Below the pieces are notes generated by a model that did not search any database, was not told where the DNA came from, and saw only the letters and a program-made list of their open reading frames with translations. From UBA1672 sp964351365 (GTDB taxonomy: Bacteria > Pseudomonadota > Alphaproteobacteria > Micavibrionales > Micavibrionaceae), in NCBI GenBank assembly GCA_964351365.1, contig CAYGNP010000007.1:31283-95282 (forward strand): a stretch of 64,000 nucleotides of DNA, read 5' to 3'. Positions 1 through 9,143 of this stretch are shown here, in pieces; the first letter of the stretch is position 1; every line of letters starts with the position of its first letter. A program made the position numbers and the translations under genes.

Positions 1-1
1 C

Positions 2-859
2 GTTGCGACGATGATGGCGAACTCTATGATTAACCGTATGGGGCCAACGTTTTTGCAATCCCGTATGAGCAAAACCGGTGCGAGCGTCAAACAGGTTATG
101 CAGGCTTATTTGATTGTCCGCGATGCTTTTGGTTTGCGCAAATTGTGGGATGCGATAGAAAAAATTGATGCGAATGTGCCCGCGCAGGTTCAGTTAAAGG
201 CGATGAAGGAAATTGCGCATCTTTCTGAACATGGAATCACCTGGTTCTTAACACGGCTTGGTCGTCCGATGGACATTAACAGCGATTGTAAGGAGTTTAG
301 TGCAGGTATTGAGGCGCTCTCTGCGCAGCTTAATGATGTCGTTACGCCGGGCCTGAAGGATGCCATCAAGCAACGTCAAAATGCCTTCATCAGAGATGGA
401 ATTCCTGAGCCTCTTGCTTATCAAATTGCTTTGATGCCTGTTTTGTCTTCTGCGTGTGATATCATCCGTATTTCTTCTGAGCAGGGGATGGATTTGAAAA
501 ATACTGCGCGTACGTATTTCGAACTTGGTGAGAGATTTCATCTGGATTGGATGCGACAAAAAGCCCGATATCTGCCGCATGATGATCATTGGCAGACAGA
601 GGCGTCTAATGGTCTTATGGATCAGCTTTACAGTTCTCAGGCAGGTATGACGGTGCACATTTTGCGTGATGTTAACGGCAAAGGAAATAATAGAAAACTT
701 GAAGCCGGGGTTTCTTCGATTGATTTGTGGGCAGAAAAGCACGTACATCATCTCAAGCAACTTGATACTCTCTTTGCAGATTTGCGCCGTGCAGGCACAG
801 TTGATCTAACAATGTTGATGGTTGCGGAGCAGAGATTACGCAATCTCTATGGTGGGTAA
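2..859 (+). CDS. NAD-specific glutamate dehydrogenase, C-terminal part (5' end outside window)
   Basis: This is the C-terminal ~285 residues of the large (~1600 aa) NAD-dependent glutamate dehydrogenase of alphaproteobacteria, which deaminates glutamate to 2-oxoglutarate and ammonium. The frame is open from base 2, so the gene enters from the left edge. Recognisable family signatures are NRMGPTF near the start, AYLIVRDAFGLR and the following helical region that ends the family. The ATGs at 11 and 14 are internal codons, not starts. It is followed after 4 bases by a membrane protein gene, so the downstream genes may be co-transcribed. Identification rests on recall of the C-terminal domain; the catalytic core is not in the window. 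Confidence 0.85.
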   Translation, partial: VATMMANSMINRMGPTFLQSRMSKTGASVKQVMQAYLIVRDAFGLRKLWDAIEKIDANVPAQVQLKAMKEIAHLSEHGITWFLTRLGRPMDINSDCKEFSAGIEALSAQLNDVVTPGLKDAIKQRQNAFIRDGIPEPLAYQIALMPVLSSACDIIRISSEQGMDLKNTARTYFELGERFHLDWMRQKARYLPHDDHWQTEASNGLMDQLYSSQAGMTVHILRDVNGKGNNRKLEAGVSSIDLWAEKHVHHLKQLDTLFADLRRAGTVDLTMLMVAEQRLRNLYGG

Positions 860-863
860 CGCT

Positions 864-1838
864 ATGAATATTATAAGAGCCATACGCTTCAAGTCTGTTT
901 TTAAGTATGTTTTGAGCGCAGGGTTACTTATTTTTTTGATTGCGCAGATGGATTTTTCTGTTCTGCTTCAAAAATCTATTCATTTGAATGCTTATTATTT
1001 GATACTGGCTATGATTATGGTTCTTTGTCAGATATTTTTTCTGAATCTCCGTTGGCATGTGCTGATGTCGGAGGGGAGAAGTGATATTTCTTTTGGAACA
1101 AGTTCATTGGTAAATATTGCCGGTTATTTTGCAAATATTATTTTTATTACTGCGGTTGGTGGCATTATTGCTAAATCCGGACTTGCCGTTCGTTGTGGCT
1201 TATCTCTACCAAGGGCTGTTTTTATAACTTTTTTTGATCGTCTTTTAACGCTTTTAGCACTCATTGTGTTGTGTGCCCTTGCCTTGCCGTTTTTATCTAA
1301 TATTCTCGAAGCTAGGCTTATGTTTATGCTTGTTTGTACTGTGGGGGGTGTTATTGGCATTATTGGATTATTTGTCCTATTGTTTGGTTCTGGTGTTTTG
1401 AAGGACTTTATTCTTTCTAGTCGTAAGAGGGCGCGTATTCTTGTTATTTTGAGGGATTATACTGAGAATAATCATCTTATGATGTCTGTCATTGGGCAAA
1501 GTTTAATCGCGCAGATTTGTTTTATACTGAGTGTTTACTTACTCTCGCTTGGGATTGACCGTGGAGGCCAAAGCACTAATTTAGTTGAATTTCTTGCGTT
1601 AATGCCTGTTTTAGCGCTTATTTCAAGTCTTCCTATTAGTTTTGGGGGATGGGGTGTTCGTGAGGGTGCCTTTATTTATGGTCTTGCGTTGATAGGTTTT
1701 TCTATGGAGAGTGCTTTTCTACTCTCGGTTCAAGTGGGTGTTGTTACTTTAATTGCGCCGTTTATAGTGGGTTTGCCTTATTTTCTGAAATCTGATGTAT
1801 CAGGGATATTATTTTCTGAGCGTCAAAAACAACGCTAA
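864..1838 (+). CDS. Flippase-like / LPG-synthase transmembrane-region protein (UPF0104 type)
   Basis: An integral membrane protein of about 324 residues with 7-8 hydrophobic segments. It matches the lysylphosphatidylglycerol-synthase TM-region family (YbhN/UPF0104-like), whose members are often found with lipid or glycan enzymes. The conserved PISFGGWGVREGAF loop near residue 260 is the clearest family mark, and an FFDRLLTL motif lies near residue 125. The ATG at 864 is chosen over upstream in-frame codons because it lies just after the glutamate dehydrogenase stop. There is no C-terminal aminoacyl-PG synthase domain, so it is probably not a lysyl-PG synthase. The next gene is an O-antigen-ligase-like protein 5 bases downstream, which suggests a joint role in surface glycan or lipid handling (inference). 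Confidence 0.8.
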   Translation: MNIIRAIRFKSVFKYVLSAGLLIFLIAQMDFSVLLQKSIHLNAYYLILAMIMVLCQIFFLNLRWHVLMSEGRSDISFGTSSLVNIAGYFANIIFITAVGGIIAKSGLAVRCGLSLPRAVFITFFDRLLTLLALIVLCALALPFLSNILEARLMFMLVCTVGGVIGIIGLFVLLFGSGVLKDFILSSRKRARILVILRDYTENNHLMMSVIGQSLIAQICFILSVYLLSLGIDRGGQSTNLVEFLALMPVLALISSLPISFGGWGVREGAFIYGLALIGFSMESAFLLSVQVGVVTLIAPFIVGLPYFLKSDVSGILFSERQKQR

Positions 1839-1843
1839 TTGAT

Positions 1844-3139
1844 ATGGCTTTTTCTTTTAAAATCAACGCCCATAATATTTTTTATATCATTGTTTTTACT
1901 TTTGCTGTGGCTTTGCAGGTTCAGGTTACTCTTTTTGTTTCACCAGACTTTAAAGGTTTGCGTGTTGGTTTGGGTGATATTTTTCTGCCGTTTTTCGGGC
2001 TTGCCGTAGTTTATACTTTGATACGCGGTAGGACGTTATGGCCGCGCTTTTATAATTCTTACATGATCTTTTGGCTTATGGCTCTTATCGGGGTCATGAC
2101 CATTGCTCTTTTTAATGGCCCTTTTTCTATGTGGGCTCTGGTCAATAAGTATATCGGTTTATGGCTGTTGGTTTCTTATTTTCTTTTTGGTGCGTGGATA
2201 GCACAAAATGTTACTGATCGAGCGCGCTTATTTAAGATATTTATGCATAGTTTTGCTGGATTTTTTGTTGTGACTTTAACTGCTATGCTCATTGTCTTTG
2301 TGTTGCAGTATTTTATTCCACTGCCTTTATGGCTTTCTGATTACCCATGGGATGGTTTTATGATGAACCGTAATGTTTTTGCGGTTCTGTTTGTGTTGGC
2401 TGCGCTCTTTATAATTTGGAGTTATAAGGAGCAAGAGCCTTTTATTTCAAAACATATTCGGTTTTTATTCTGGCTATTGCTTCCTCTGTTTTTTGTTTTT
2501 AATGAATCACGTACAGGATGGATTGCAGCGGTATTTTTGGCTTTAATTTTTTTGTTAAAAAAGCCTTTAGGTCGTTTAAAGGTTGCCTTGCCTTTGCTGC
2601 TGGCAGGGATAGTCCTTGCGTATAGCTCTTATTTTTTTGTGACCCATCAGAATGCTTTTGCTCTTAAGGGGATGCAGTTTAAGTATCTTATGGCATTGGC
2701 GCAGGATGACGATCTCAATTATATGGGCGATCGCAAGCGGTATATAGCGGTTGAAGATGGGCTTGAGCTTTATGGGCAACATAATCCTGTTTTTGGGGCG
2801 GGGCTTGGAAGCTATAAGCCTTTTCAGATTGAAAAGCGTGGTGAATATATTGATGTGATTGATTTCACGGCTTTGTGGCTGCTCGTTGAGACTGGTGCGC
2901 TTGGGTTGGCTGTCTTTGGGGCATTTTTTGTTGTTTGTGGCTATTCCTTATATCAGCAGGCGTTTGTAACTAACCAGAGTTCTTTTCACAGGGCGATGTT
3001 TGTTTTTTTGATTATGTTTGCAGGTATGTCTGTCCTTCACGAGCTGATGTATACTCGGTTTTTGTGGTTTGCGATGGGGCTTGCGATGGTTCGGTTAAAT
3101 CAGGGTGATCAGGATCAGCAAACCCATGAGCGCGTTTGA
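1844..3139 (+). CDS. O-antigen ligase / Wzy-like polymerase family membrane protein
   Basis: A polytopic membrane protein (431 aa, about 10 hydrophobic segments) with the long periplasmic loop and the FNESRTGW motif near residue 220 typical of the Wzy_C superfamily. These proteins ligate or polymerise O-antigen or other undecaprenyl-linked glycans at the periplasmic face. A second mark is the GAGLGSYKPFQ sequence near residue 320, where such proteins often carry a GxGxGxF/Y motif. The last ~45 bases overlap convergently with the 3' end of ubiA. It follows the flippase-like gene by 5 bases. The substrate cannot be told from the sequence. Confidence 0.8.
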   Translation: MAFSFKINAHNIFYIIVFTFAVALQVQVTLFVSPDFKGLRVGLGDIFLPFFGLAVVYTLIRGRTLWPRFYNSYMIFWLMALIGVMTIALFNGPFSMWALVNKYIGLWLLVSYFLFGAWIAQNVTDRARLFKIFMHSFAGFFVVTLTAMLIVFVLQYFIPLPLWLSDYPWDGFMMNRNVFAVLFVLAALFIIWSYKEQEPFISKHIRFLFWLLLPLFFVFNESRTGWIAAVFLALIFLLKKPLGRLKVALPLLLAGIVLAYSSYFFVTHQNAFALKGMQFKYLMALAQDDDLNYMGDRKRYIAVEDGLELYGQHNPVFGAGLGSYKPFQIEKRGEYIDVIDFTALWLLVETGALGLAVFGAFFVVCGYSLYQQAFVTNQSSFHRAMFVFLIMFAGMSVLHELMYTRFLWFAMGLAMVRLNQGDQDQQTHERV

Positions 3140-3994
3140 TTTGAAAATTCTCAGGCAGCTTTGTACGTTGTCCGGCTCCCAGGTTTTTATTTGCCAAGCG
3201 GCGTGGAGCGCCGGCAATAGAATTAGTGCGGTTGCTGTGGCATCTGAAAGAGATGATGCCATTGTGATGCACAGGAGGGCGGCGGCATAGAAAAATCCTA
3301 TGGCTTTTTTGCTATGCTTGCCGAATTTCAAAGCGGTTGATTTTATGCCGATCAGTGCGTCATCTTCTTTGTCCTGGTGGGCGTATATTGTGTCATAGCC
3401 TATGGTCCAAAATAAGGCGCCTGCGTAGAGCAAAAATGCAGAGATATCCACACCGCCAGTAACTGCACTCCAGCCAATTAAGGCACTAAAATTGAATGTT
3501 ATCCCCAGCATGATTTGCGGCCACCATGTTATGCGTTTCATGAGTGGGTATGTCGCAATTAGCGGCAATGTTATTATGCCCAAAAATATGCTGGTTTTGT
3601 TGAGTTGCAGGAGAATAAGTAATGATAATAGCAACAAAGTTGTAAGAAAAAATAGTGCCTGTTTTGCGCTTACTGCGCCGCTCGCAAGAGGACGGCTTTT
3701 GGTGCGTTCGACACGTTTGTCGAGATCGCGGTCCCAGAGATCGTTTATGATGCAGCCAGCGCCGCGCATTAAGACGGAGCCCAGGGTGAAGAGGGCTATG
3801 AAGTACAGGCTTGGCAGGCCGTCTGAGGCCAGTGTCAAGCCCCACAGGCCGGGCAAGAGTAGAAGCCAAATTCCAATGGGTCTATCAATTCGAATCAGAT
3901 AGGCGTAGGGGCGTAAATTATGGGGCAGGAATTTTTCAATCCAAACTAACCTCTTGATATCTGTGTGCGGTTTTGTCTTAACTGTATGTATCAT
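3095..3994 (-). CDS. ubiA: 4-hydroxybenzoate polyprenyltransferase UbiA
   Basis: A membrane prenyltransferase of ubiquinone synthesis that attaches the polyprenyl tail to 4-hydroxybenzoate. The first Asp-rich motif NDLWDRDLDKRVERT lies near residue 85, and the second, YDTIYAHQDKEDD, near residue 205; both coordinate Mg-diphosphate. RPIGIWLLLLPGLWG near residue 40 is typical of the family. ATG at 3994 is the likely start; a GTG at 4003 is also in frame. The start region overlaps the divergent rsmE start, and the 3' end overlaps the O-antigen-ligase-like gene by 45 bases. Both overlaps are odd but do not damage any conserved motif. Confidence 0.9.
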   Translation of the reverse strand: MIHTVKTKPHTDIKRLVWIEKFLPHNLRPYAYLIRIDRPIGIWLLLLPGLWGLTLASDGLPSLYFIALFTLGSVLMRGAGCIINDLWDRDLDKRVERTKSRPLASGAVSAKQALFFLTTLLLLSLLILLQLNKTSIFLGIITLPLIATYPLMKRITWWPQIMLGITFNFSALIGWSAVTGGVDISAFLLYAGALFWTIGYDTIYAHQDKEDDALIGIKSTALKFGKHSKKAIGFFYAAALLCITMASSLSDATATALILLPALHAAWQIKTWEPDNVQSCLRIFKSNALMGLLILITLI

Positions 3995-4706
3995 GATGGA
4001 CACACTATATAAGATCCCGAGGCTTTATCTCAATCTCTCTTTTTCAGAAAAGACTGATATTCCCTTAGATGCGGGGCAAGCGCACTATTTGCGTAACGTT
4101 TTGCGCAAAGCAGAGGGGGATAGTGTACGTGTTTTCAATGGACACGATGGTGAGTGGTTGGCGCGCCTGGTTTTTTTGTCGAAAAAATCGGGTGCTCTTA
4201 CGCTCACCAAACAATTAAAGGTACAGCCCGAGGAGAATCGGCGCGTAATGCTTTATTTTTCGCCAATCAAGAAAAACCGTATGGATATTCTGATAGAAAA
4301 AGCGGTTGAGCTAGGGGTGAGTGAGCTTGTTCCGGTGATTATGAACCGCAGTGAGGTGCGTAAAATTAACGAAGAGCGCATGTGTACGCATATTATAGAG
4401 GCGGCGGAGCAATGCGAGCGTATGGATGTTCCTGTTTTGCATCCGCAAATCCGGCTTGAGGCTGCGATAGGGGGGCGCATATTTGTGTGTCTGGAGCGTA
4501 TGGATGATGTGGCGTGTATTGGTGCTCAGGATTTATCAGGGGCCGTGCGTTTTATGGTGGGACCCGAGGGGGGATTTGATGAGCAGGAGCGCGCTCTTTT
4601 GCTTGGCAGCGAGAATGTTATACCCATTCATTTAGGAGAGCGCATTTTGCGCAGTGAAACGGCCTGTATAGCTTGTCTTTCCTATATTTGTTTGTCGAAA
4701 GCTTGA
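3993..4706 (+). CDS. rsmE: 16S rRNA (uracil-1498-N3)-methyltransferase RsmE
   Basis: A SPOUT-class methyltransferase that makes m3U1498 in 16S rRNA using SAM. The N-terminal PUA-like part includes QAHYLRNVLR near residue 30, followed by FSPIKKNRMDILIEKAVELG. The C-terminal knot carries MVGPEGGFDEQE and LGERILRSETA, which are the SAM-binding loops of RsmE. ATG at 3993 or 3996 is preferred to the TTG upstream because the family begins just before the RLYLNLSF strand. It is divergent from ubiA with essentially no intergenic space. Confidence 0.92.
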   Translation: MMDTLYKIPRLYLNLSFSEKTDIPLDAGQAHYLRNVLRKAEGDSVRVFNGHDGEWLARLVFLSKKSGALTLTKQLKVQPEENRRVMLYFSPIKKNRMDILIEKAVELGVSELVPVIMNRSEVRKINEERMCTHIIEAAEQCERMDVPVLHPQIRLEAAIGGRIFVCLERMDDVACIGAQDLSGAVRFMVGPEGGFDEQERALLLGSENVIPIHLGERILRSETACIACLSYICLSKA

Positions 4707-4839
4707 ACAAATCATAAAAAATTGAGCTTTGCCCTCTGTTCAGGCTTGCCTTTTCGGTGATATATATTATGAGTATAGCCAAAATTAATTTTGGTTTCCT
4801 GTCTGTGTTTGAAATCAGCAAACGAAATGTGCATATGTC

Positions 4840-5688
4840 ATGAAAAATAACCTCTCTTTTTTCTTTTCGGCCCTTGTTTTAGTTCTTTTATCCGCTTTTC
4901 CAGCCTTTGCAGAGTCACAGGTGAATTGGGGGCTTGGGCTTCAAGAGGCGGCGACGACGTCAGCTGAGCGTATCCATAATTTTCATAATATTTTATTGTG
5001 GATCATCTCTGGTATTACTCTGGTTGTTCTGGTTCTGTTAATTGTTGTTGTTGTGCTTTATAACAGGCATATGAACAAAACACCATCGAAGGTGACGCAC
5101 CATGTTTTGCTTGAGGTGCTTTGGACGGTCATTCCTGTTGTTATTCTCATTTTTATCGCTGTACCCTCGTTTAAAATACTATACGAGAATGACCGTATCG
5201 AAGAGCCTGAGATGACCCTTGAGATCACGGGATACCAATGGTACTGGGGCTATGAGTATCCTGATCATGGTGGAATTTCGTTCAAATCTTACATGGTTCC
5301 TGATGCGGACATTAAACCCGGACAAAAAAGACTTTTGTCGACTGATAATGTTGTTGTCCTTCCTGTTGATACCAATATTTCTATTTTGGTGAAGGGTGAG
5401 GATGTAATCCATTCATGGACGATCCCTGCTTTTGGCGTGAAAATGGATGCTGTGCCAGGGCATACGAATGAAACGTGGTTTCGTATCACCAAGCCAGGTG
5501 TTTATTATGGTCGTTGCTCGGAAATTTGCGGTAAGGATCATGCCTTCATGCCGATAGAAGTGCACGCGGTGAGCAAGGAAGAGTTTTTGGCCTGGGTTGA
5601 AAAGGCCAAAATTGATTTTGCAGCAAATGATAATGAGGCTAAGCCCGTTCAGTTTGCATCAGTTTTTATAGAAGAAAAGGGACAATAG
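4840..5688 (+). CDS. coxB: Cytochrome c oxidase subunit II (aa3 type)
   Basis: Subunit II of the aa3 oxidase receives electrons from cytochrome c through the CuA centre. There is a cleavable signal peptide ending near AFAES (residues 1-25), then two membrane helices at about 45-70 and 88-110. The aromatic electron-entry patch GYQWYWGYEYPD follows. The CuA site is visible as C226, C230, H234 and M237 (CSEICGKDHAFM), with the upstream CuA histidine in the VIHSWTIPAFG strand. Length (282 aa) is normal. It starts the oxidase cluster, 3 bases before coxA. Confidence 0.96.
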   Translation: MKNNLSFFFSALVLVLLSAFPAFAESQVNWGLGLQEAATTSAERIHNFHNILLWIISGITLVVLVLLIVVVVLYNRHMNKTPSKVTHHVLLEVLWTVIPVVILIFIAVPSFKILYENDRIEEPEMTLEITGYQWYWGYEYPDHGGISFKSYMVPDADIKPGQKRLLSTDNVVVLPVDTNISILVKGEDVIHSWTIPAFGVKMDAVPGHTNETWFRITKPGVYYGRCSEICGKDHAFMPIEVHAVSKEEFLAWVEKAKIDFAANDNEAKPVQFASVFIEEKGQ

Positions 5689-5691
5689 ATT

Positions 5692-7284
5692 ATGGGCGAT
5701 CACGATCATAAACCAGGATTTTTTGTACGTTGGTTCATGTCAACCAACCATAAGGATATCGGTACTCTCTATATTATCTTTTCTATCCTTGCCGGGCTTA
5801 TTGGCGGTGCTTTTTCGATGGTTATGCGTCTTGAGCTGGAGCAGCCGGGTGTTCAGTTTTTAGTTGATTCAGCGGGTAATCCCGATGGGCATTTGTGGAA
5901 TGTTTTCATCACCGCGCACGGCTTGATCATGGTTTTTTTCGTGGTTATGCCGGGGTTGATTGGTGGTTTTGGGAACTGGTTTGTTCCGCTCATGATCGGC
6001 GCTCCGGATATGGCGTTTCCGCGGCTTAATAATATTTCGTTTTGGTTAATTGTGCCTGCCTTTTTGCTGTTGCTTTGCTCTGCATTTATAGGTGGGGGTG
6101 TTGGTACGGGTTGGACTATTTATCCGCCGCTCTCGGCAACTTTGGGGCATCCAGGTATGGGCGTTGATATGGCGATTTTTGCGCTGCACCTTGCGGGGGC
6201 AAGCTCTATTTTGGGGGCTGCCAACTTTATCACAACAATCTTTAATATGCGCGCGCCTGGTATGACACTGCATAAGATGCCGCTGTTTGTATGGGCGATG
6301 CTTGTGACCTCCTTCTTGCTCGTTTTGGCGGTTCCTGTTCTGGGGGGCGCGATTACGATGCTTCTGACTGACCGGAATTTCGGGACATCGTTCTTCATAC
6401 CAGATGGTGGTGGTGACCCTATTTTGTATCAGCATTTGTTTTGGTTTTTTGGCCATCCAGAAGTTTACATCATGATTTTACCTGCTTTTGGTATCATCTC
6501 GCATATTGTCTCTACGTTCTCGCAGCGGCCAATTTTTGGCTATCTGGGCATGGCCTATGCGATGGTGGCAATCGGCGCGGTTGGATTTGTGGTTTGGGCG
6601 CACCATATGTATACAGTAGGGATGAGCGTTGATACGCGCGCGTATTTCACGGCGGCGACACTGATTATTGCTGTGCCGACGGGGATCAAGATTTTTTCAT
6701 GGATTGCGACAATGTGGGGCGGTTCTATTACCTTTAAGACGCCGATGCTCTGGGCGATCGGTTTTATCTTCCTGTTTACTGTGGGGGGTGTGACCGGTGT
6801 TGTGCTGGCGAATGCCGGGATGGATGTGTCTTTGCATGATACTTATTACGTGGTTGCGCATTTCCATTACGTCCTGTCGCTTGGTGCTGTTTTTGCGTTG
6901 TTTGCCGGGTTTTATTACTGGATTGGCAAGATGTCGGGCCGTATGTATCCGGAATGGATGGGGCAGATCCATTTCTGGTTCACGTTTGTCGGTGTGAATC
7001 TTATTTTCTTCCCCCAGCACTTCCTTGGCTTACAAGGTATGCCAAGACGGGTTCCCGATTATGAGGATGCGCTGGCGGGGTGGAATATGGTGTCGTCTTA
7101 CGGGGCGTACTTAACGGGAATTGCAACGCTGTGGTTTGTTGTTGTTGTGTTTTACACGTTATTTTTCGGTAAGAAGGCGAGCGCGAACTATTGGAACGCT
7201 CAGCCACAGAGCTTTACGCTTGAGTGGTCTTTGTCCTCGCCGCCACCATTTCACCAGTTTGATATACAGCCAAAGGTTAAATAA
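5692..7284 (+). CDS. coxA: Cytochrome c oxidase subunit I (heme a / a3-CuB)
   Basis: The catalytic subunit of the aa3 oxidase reduces oxygen and pumps protons. By position the low-spin heme a ligands are H76 and H392, the heme a3 ligand is H390, and CuB ligands are H255, H304 and H305. The H255-x-x-x-Y259 pair (GHPEVYIMILP) gives the cross-linked His-Tyr and the D-channel glutamate of A1-type oxidases. The N-terminal STNHKDIGTLY and the GNWFVPLMIGAPDMAFPRLN segment are also diagnostic. Twelve helices fit the 530-aa length. The gene lies between coxB and ctaB. Confidence 0.97.
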   Translation: MGDHDHKPGFFVRWFMSTNHKDIGTLYIIFSILAGLIGGAFSMVMRLELEQPGVQFLVDSAGNPDGHLWNVFITAHGLIMVFFVVMPGLIGGFGNWFVPLMIGAPDMAFPRLNNISFWLIVPAFLLLLCSAFIGGGVGTGWTIYPPLSATLGHPGMGVDMAIFALHLAGASSILGAANFITTIFNMRAPGMTLHKMPLFVWAMLVTSFLLVLAVPVLGGAITMLLTDRNFGTSFFIPDGGGDPILYQHLFWFFGHPEVYIMILPAFGIISHIVSTFSQRPIFGYLGMAYAMVAIGAVGFVVWAHHMYTVGMSVDTRAYFTAATLIIAVPTGIKIFSWIATMWGGSITFKTPMLWAIGFIFLFTVGGVTGVVLANAGMDVSLHDTYYVVAHFHYVLSLGAVFALFAGFYYWIGKMSGRMYPEWMGQIHFWFTFVGVNLIFFPQHFLGLQGMPRRVPDYEDALAGWNMVSSYGAYLTGIATLWFVVVVFYTLFFGKKASANYWNAQPQSFTLEWSLSSPPPFHQFDIQPKVK

Positions 7285-7290
7285 TCACGT

Positions 7291-8190
7291 ATGGTTGATG
7301 TTGCCGCAAAAGATGTTGGTGTTTATGACTCGCGGGTGTCGGATTATTTTGCACTCCTGAAACCGCGGGTTATGAGCCTAGTTGTGTTTTCAGGGTTTGC
7401 TGGGATGTGGCTTGCGGTTTCTGCGCATGATTCGGGGTTGCACCCGTTTTTAATGGTGATTGCGATGTTGTGTCTGGCGGTGAATGCCGGGGCGGCAGGA
7501 GCTATTAATATGTGGTATGACCGCGATATTGATGCGGTGATGCACAGAACGCGCGGGCGGCCTATTCCTATGGGGCGTATTGATCCTGATGAGGCGCTAT
7601 CCTTTGGCGTTTTTCTCTCGTTGTTTTCTGTCATGATGATGGGTACCGCCTTGAACTGGATGGCGGCGGGTATTTTGGCGTTTGCTAATCTGTTTTATGT
7701 GCTTGTCTATACGATGTGGCTGAAACGCCTGACGCCGCAAAATATTGTGATCGGCGGGGCGGCGGGTGCTTTTCCGCCTATGGTCGGCTGGGCAGCGGTC
7801 ACGGGGGATGTCTCCTGGGCGAGTGTTGTTTTGTTTGCAATTATCTTTATCTGGACACCGCCGCATTTTTGGGCACTATCGCTATATGCAAATGCGGATT
7901 ACAAGCGTGCGAAGATTCCAATGATGCCGGTGGTGGCTGGTGAACGCTCGACTAAAATTCAGATGGTGATCTATACGCTTGTGCTGTTTCCGGTGACGCT
8001 TTTGCCTTATTTTATGGGGCTTGCAGGGGTGGTTTATTTGGCCAGTGCGGTTGTGCTTAGCGGGTTTTTTGTTCTAACCGCGCTCAAGGTCTTGTTGTCA
8101 GAGGATATGAAATATGCGCGGGCGATGTTCAGCTATTCCGTATTTTATCTTTTTGCCCTGTTTTTGGCGGTGATGATCGATGCCGCTTAG
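7291..8190 (+). CDS. ctaB: Heme O synthase (protoheme IX farnesyltransferase)
   Basis: A UbiA-superfamily membrane enzyme that farnesylates heme b to heme O, the precursor of heme a for the oxidase. The first Asp-rich motif NMWYDRDIDAVMHRT is near residue 70. TPPHFWALSLYANADYKRA near residue 185 is specific to heme O synthases, and PMMPVVAG follows. It starts 6 bases after the coxA stop and its last 11 bases overlap a tiny CoxF-like gene, so it belongs to the same transcription unit. Confidence 0.95.
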   Translation: MVDVAAKDVGVYDSRVSDYFALLKPRVMSLVVFSGFAGMWLAVSAHDSGLHPFLMVIAMLCLAVNAGAAGAINMWYDRDIDAVMHRTRGRPIPMGRIDPDEALSFGVFLSLFSVMMMGTALNWMAAGILAFANLFYVLVYTMWLKRLTPQNIVIGGAAGAFPPMVGWAAVTGDVSWASVVLFAIIFIWTPPHFWALSLYANADYKRAKIPMMPVVAGERSTKIQMVIYTLVLFPVTLLPYFMGLAGVVYLASAVVLSGFFVLTALKVLLSEDMKYARAMFSYSVFYLFALFLAVMIDAA

Positions 8191-8299
8191 TGATCTGCAT
8201 AAGAAAAAAGCGAAAAAGAACTTTATTGTTCTTGGGGTTATTGTCGCCCTTGTTGTTTTGTTCTGGATTATTACCATGATTAAAATTGGAACGCAGTGA
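8180..8299 (+). CDS. CoxF-like small membrane protein (39 aa)
   Basis: A 39-residue protein (MPLSDLHKKKAKKNF, then one hydrophobic helix, ending IKIGTQ) that begins inside the end of ctaB. Its basic cytoplasmic N-terminus followed by a single transmembrane helix and its place directly after ctaB match the small CoxF-like proteins found in alphaproteobacterial oxidase operons. The start overlaps ctaB by 11 bases, which favours translational coupling. The function of these small proteins in oxidase assembly is not well settled, and the call rests on position and topology. Confidence 0.65.
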   Translation: MPLSDLHKKKAKKNFIVLGVIVALVVLFWIITMIKIGTQ

Positions 8300-8301
8300 T
8301 T

Positions 8302-9090
8302 ATGTATGATAAAGCATATCCGTATAAGCCGGAGTGTGTTCTTATCACGGGCGCGACAGGGGATTTTGGGCGGGCGTTTGCGCAGCGTTTTGCTCAGATT
8401 GGCTCTCATCTTATTCTTTTTGGGCGTGATGCCAAGAAGCTGTCGGTTTTACAGGCGGAGCTTGAAGAGAGTTTTGGTGCGTGCGTACATTCTTGTGTAT
8501 TTGATATCACGGATAAAGAGGCAATGCGTTCAGCTTTGTCGGATTTGCCCAAGCCGTTTCAGGCTATTGATCTTCTAATTAATAATGCAGGGCTGGCTTT
8601 GGGGCTTGAGCCTGCTTATGGGTGTGATTTGGAGGATTGGGAGACGATGGTTGCGGTGAATAACCTTGCGCTCATCAGAATGACGCGTTTCGTGCTGGAG
8701 GGCATGGCTCAGCGAAAGAAGGGGCATATCATTAATATTGGTTCGATTGCCGGAAATTACCCTTATCCGGGCGGAAATGTTTACTGCGCGAGCAAGGCCT
8801 TTGTGAAGCAGTTCTCTCTTGCGATTCGCGGGGATCTGGTGGGTACAAATGTGCGGGTGAGTAATATTGAGCCGGGGGCCGTGGAGACGCAGTTCTCGCT
8901 GGTGCGTTTTAAGGGCGATGCAGAAAAAGCTGCTAAAGTGTATGAGAATACGCGTAATATTCATGCTGAAGATGTTGCTGAGAGTGTTTTTTGGGTTGCG
9001 ACATTGCCTGAGCATGTCAATATTAATCGTCTGGAAGTTATGGCCACAGTGCAGTCTTTTGGGCCGAACCCAATAGAACGTTTTGATTAA
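8302..9090 (+). CDS. Short-chain dehydrogenase (YdfG-like SDR)
   Basis: A classical SDR of about 262 residues. The Rossmann motif TGATGDFGRAF is at the N-terminus, NNAGLALG near residue 95 and the active site S-Y161-x-x-x-K165 (GSIAGNYPYPGGNVYCASK). The sequence is closest in feel to the NADP-dependent 3-hydroxy acid dehydrogenase YdfG, including LEVMATVQSF near the C-terminus. ATG at 8302 is chosen over a GTG two codons upstream. It sits inside the oxidase cluster between the CoxF-like gene and ctaG, where no SDR is needed, so its role there is unexplained. Confidence 0.88.
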   Translation: MYDKAYPYKPECVLITGATGDFGRAFAQRFAQIGSHLILFGRDAKKLSVLQAELEESFGACVHSCVFDITDKEAMRSALSDLPKPFQAIDLLINNAGLALGLEPAYGCDLEDWETMVAVNNLALIRMTRFVLEGMAQRKKGHIINIGSIAGNYPYPGGNVYCASKAFVKQFSLAIRGDLVGTNVRVSNIEPGAVETQFSLVRFKGDAEKAAKVYENTRNIHAEDVAESVFWVATLPEHVNINRLEVMATVQSFGPNPIERFD

Positions 9091-9143
9091 ATTTAAAATA
9101 TAGTGTATCGTATTTTAGTTATGTACTGTTTTTGGAGTTTTTA

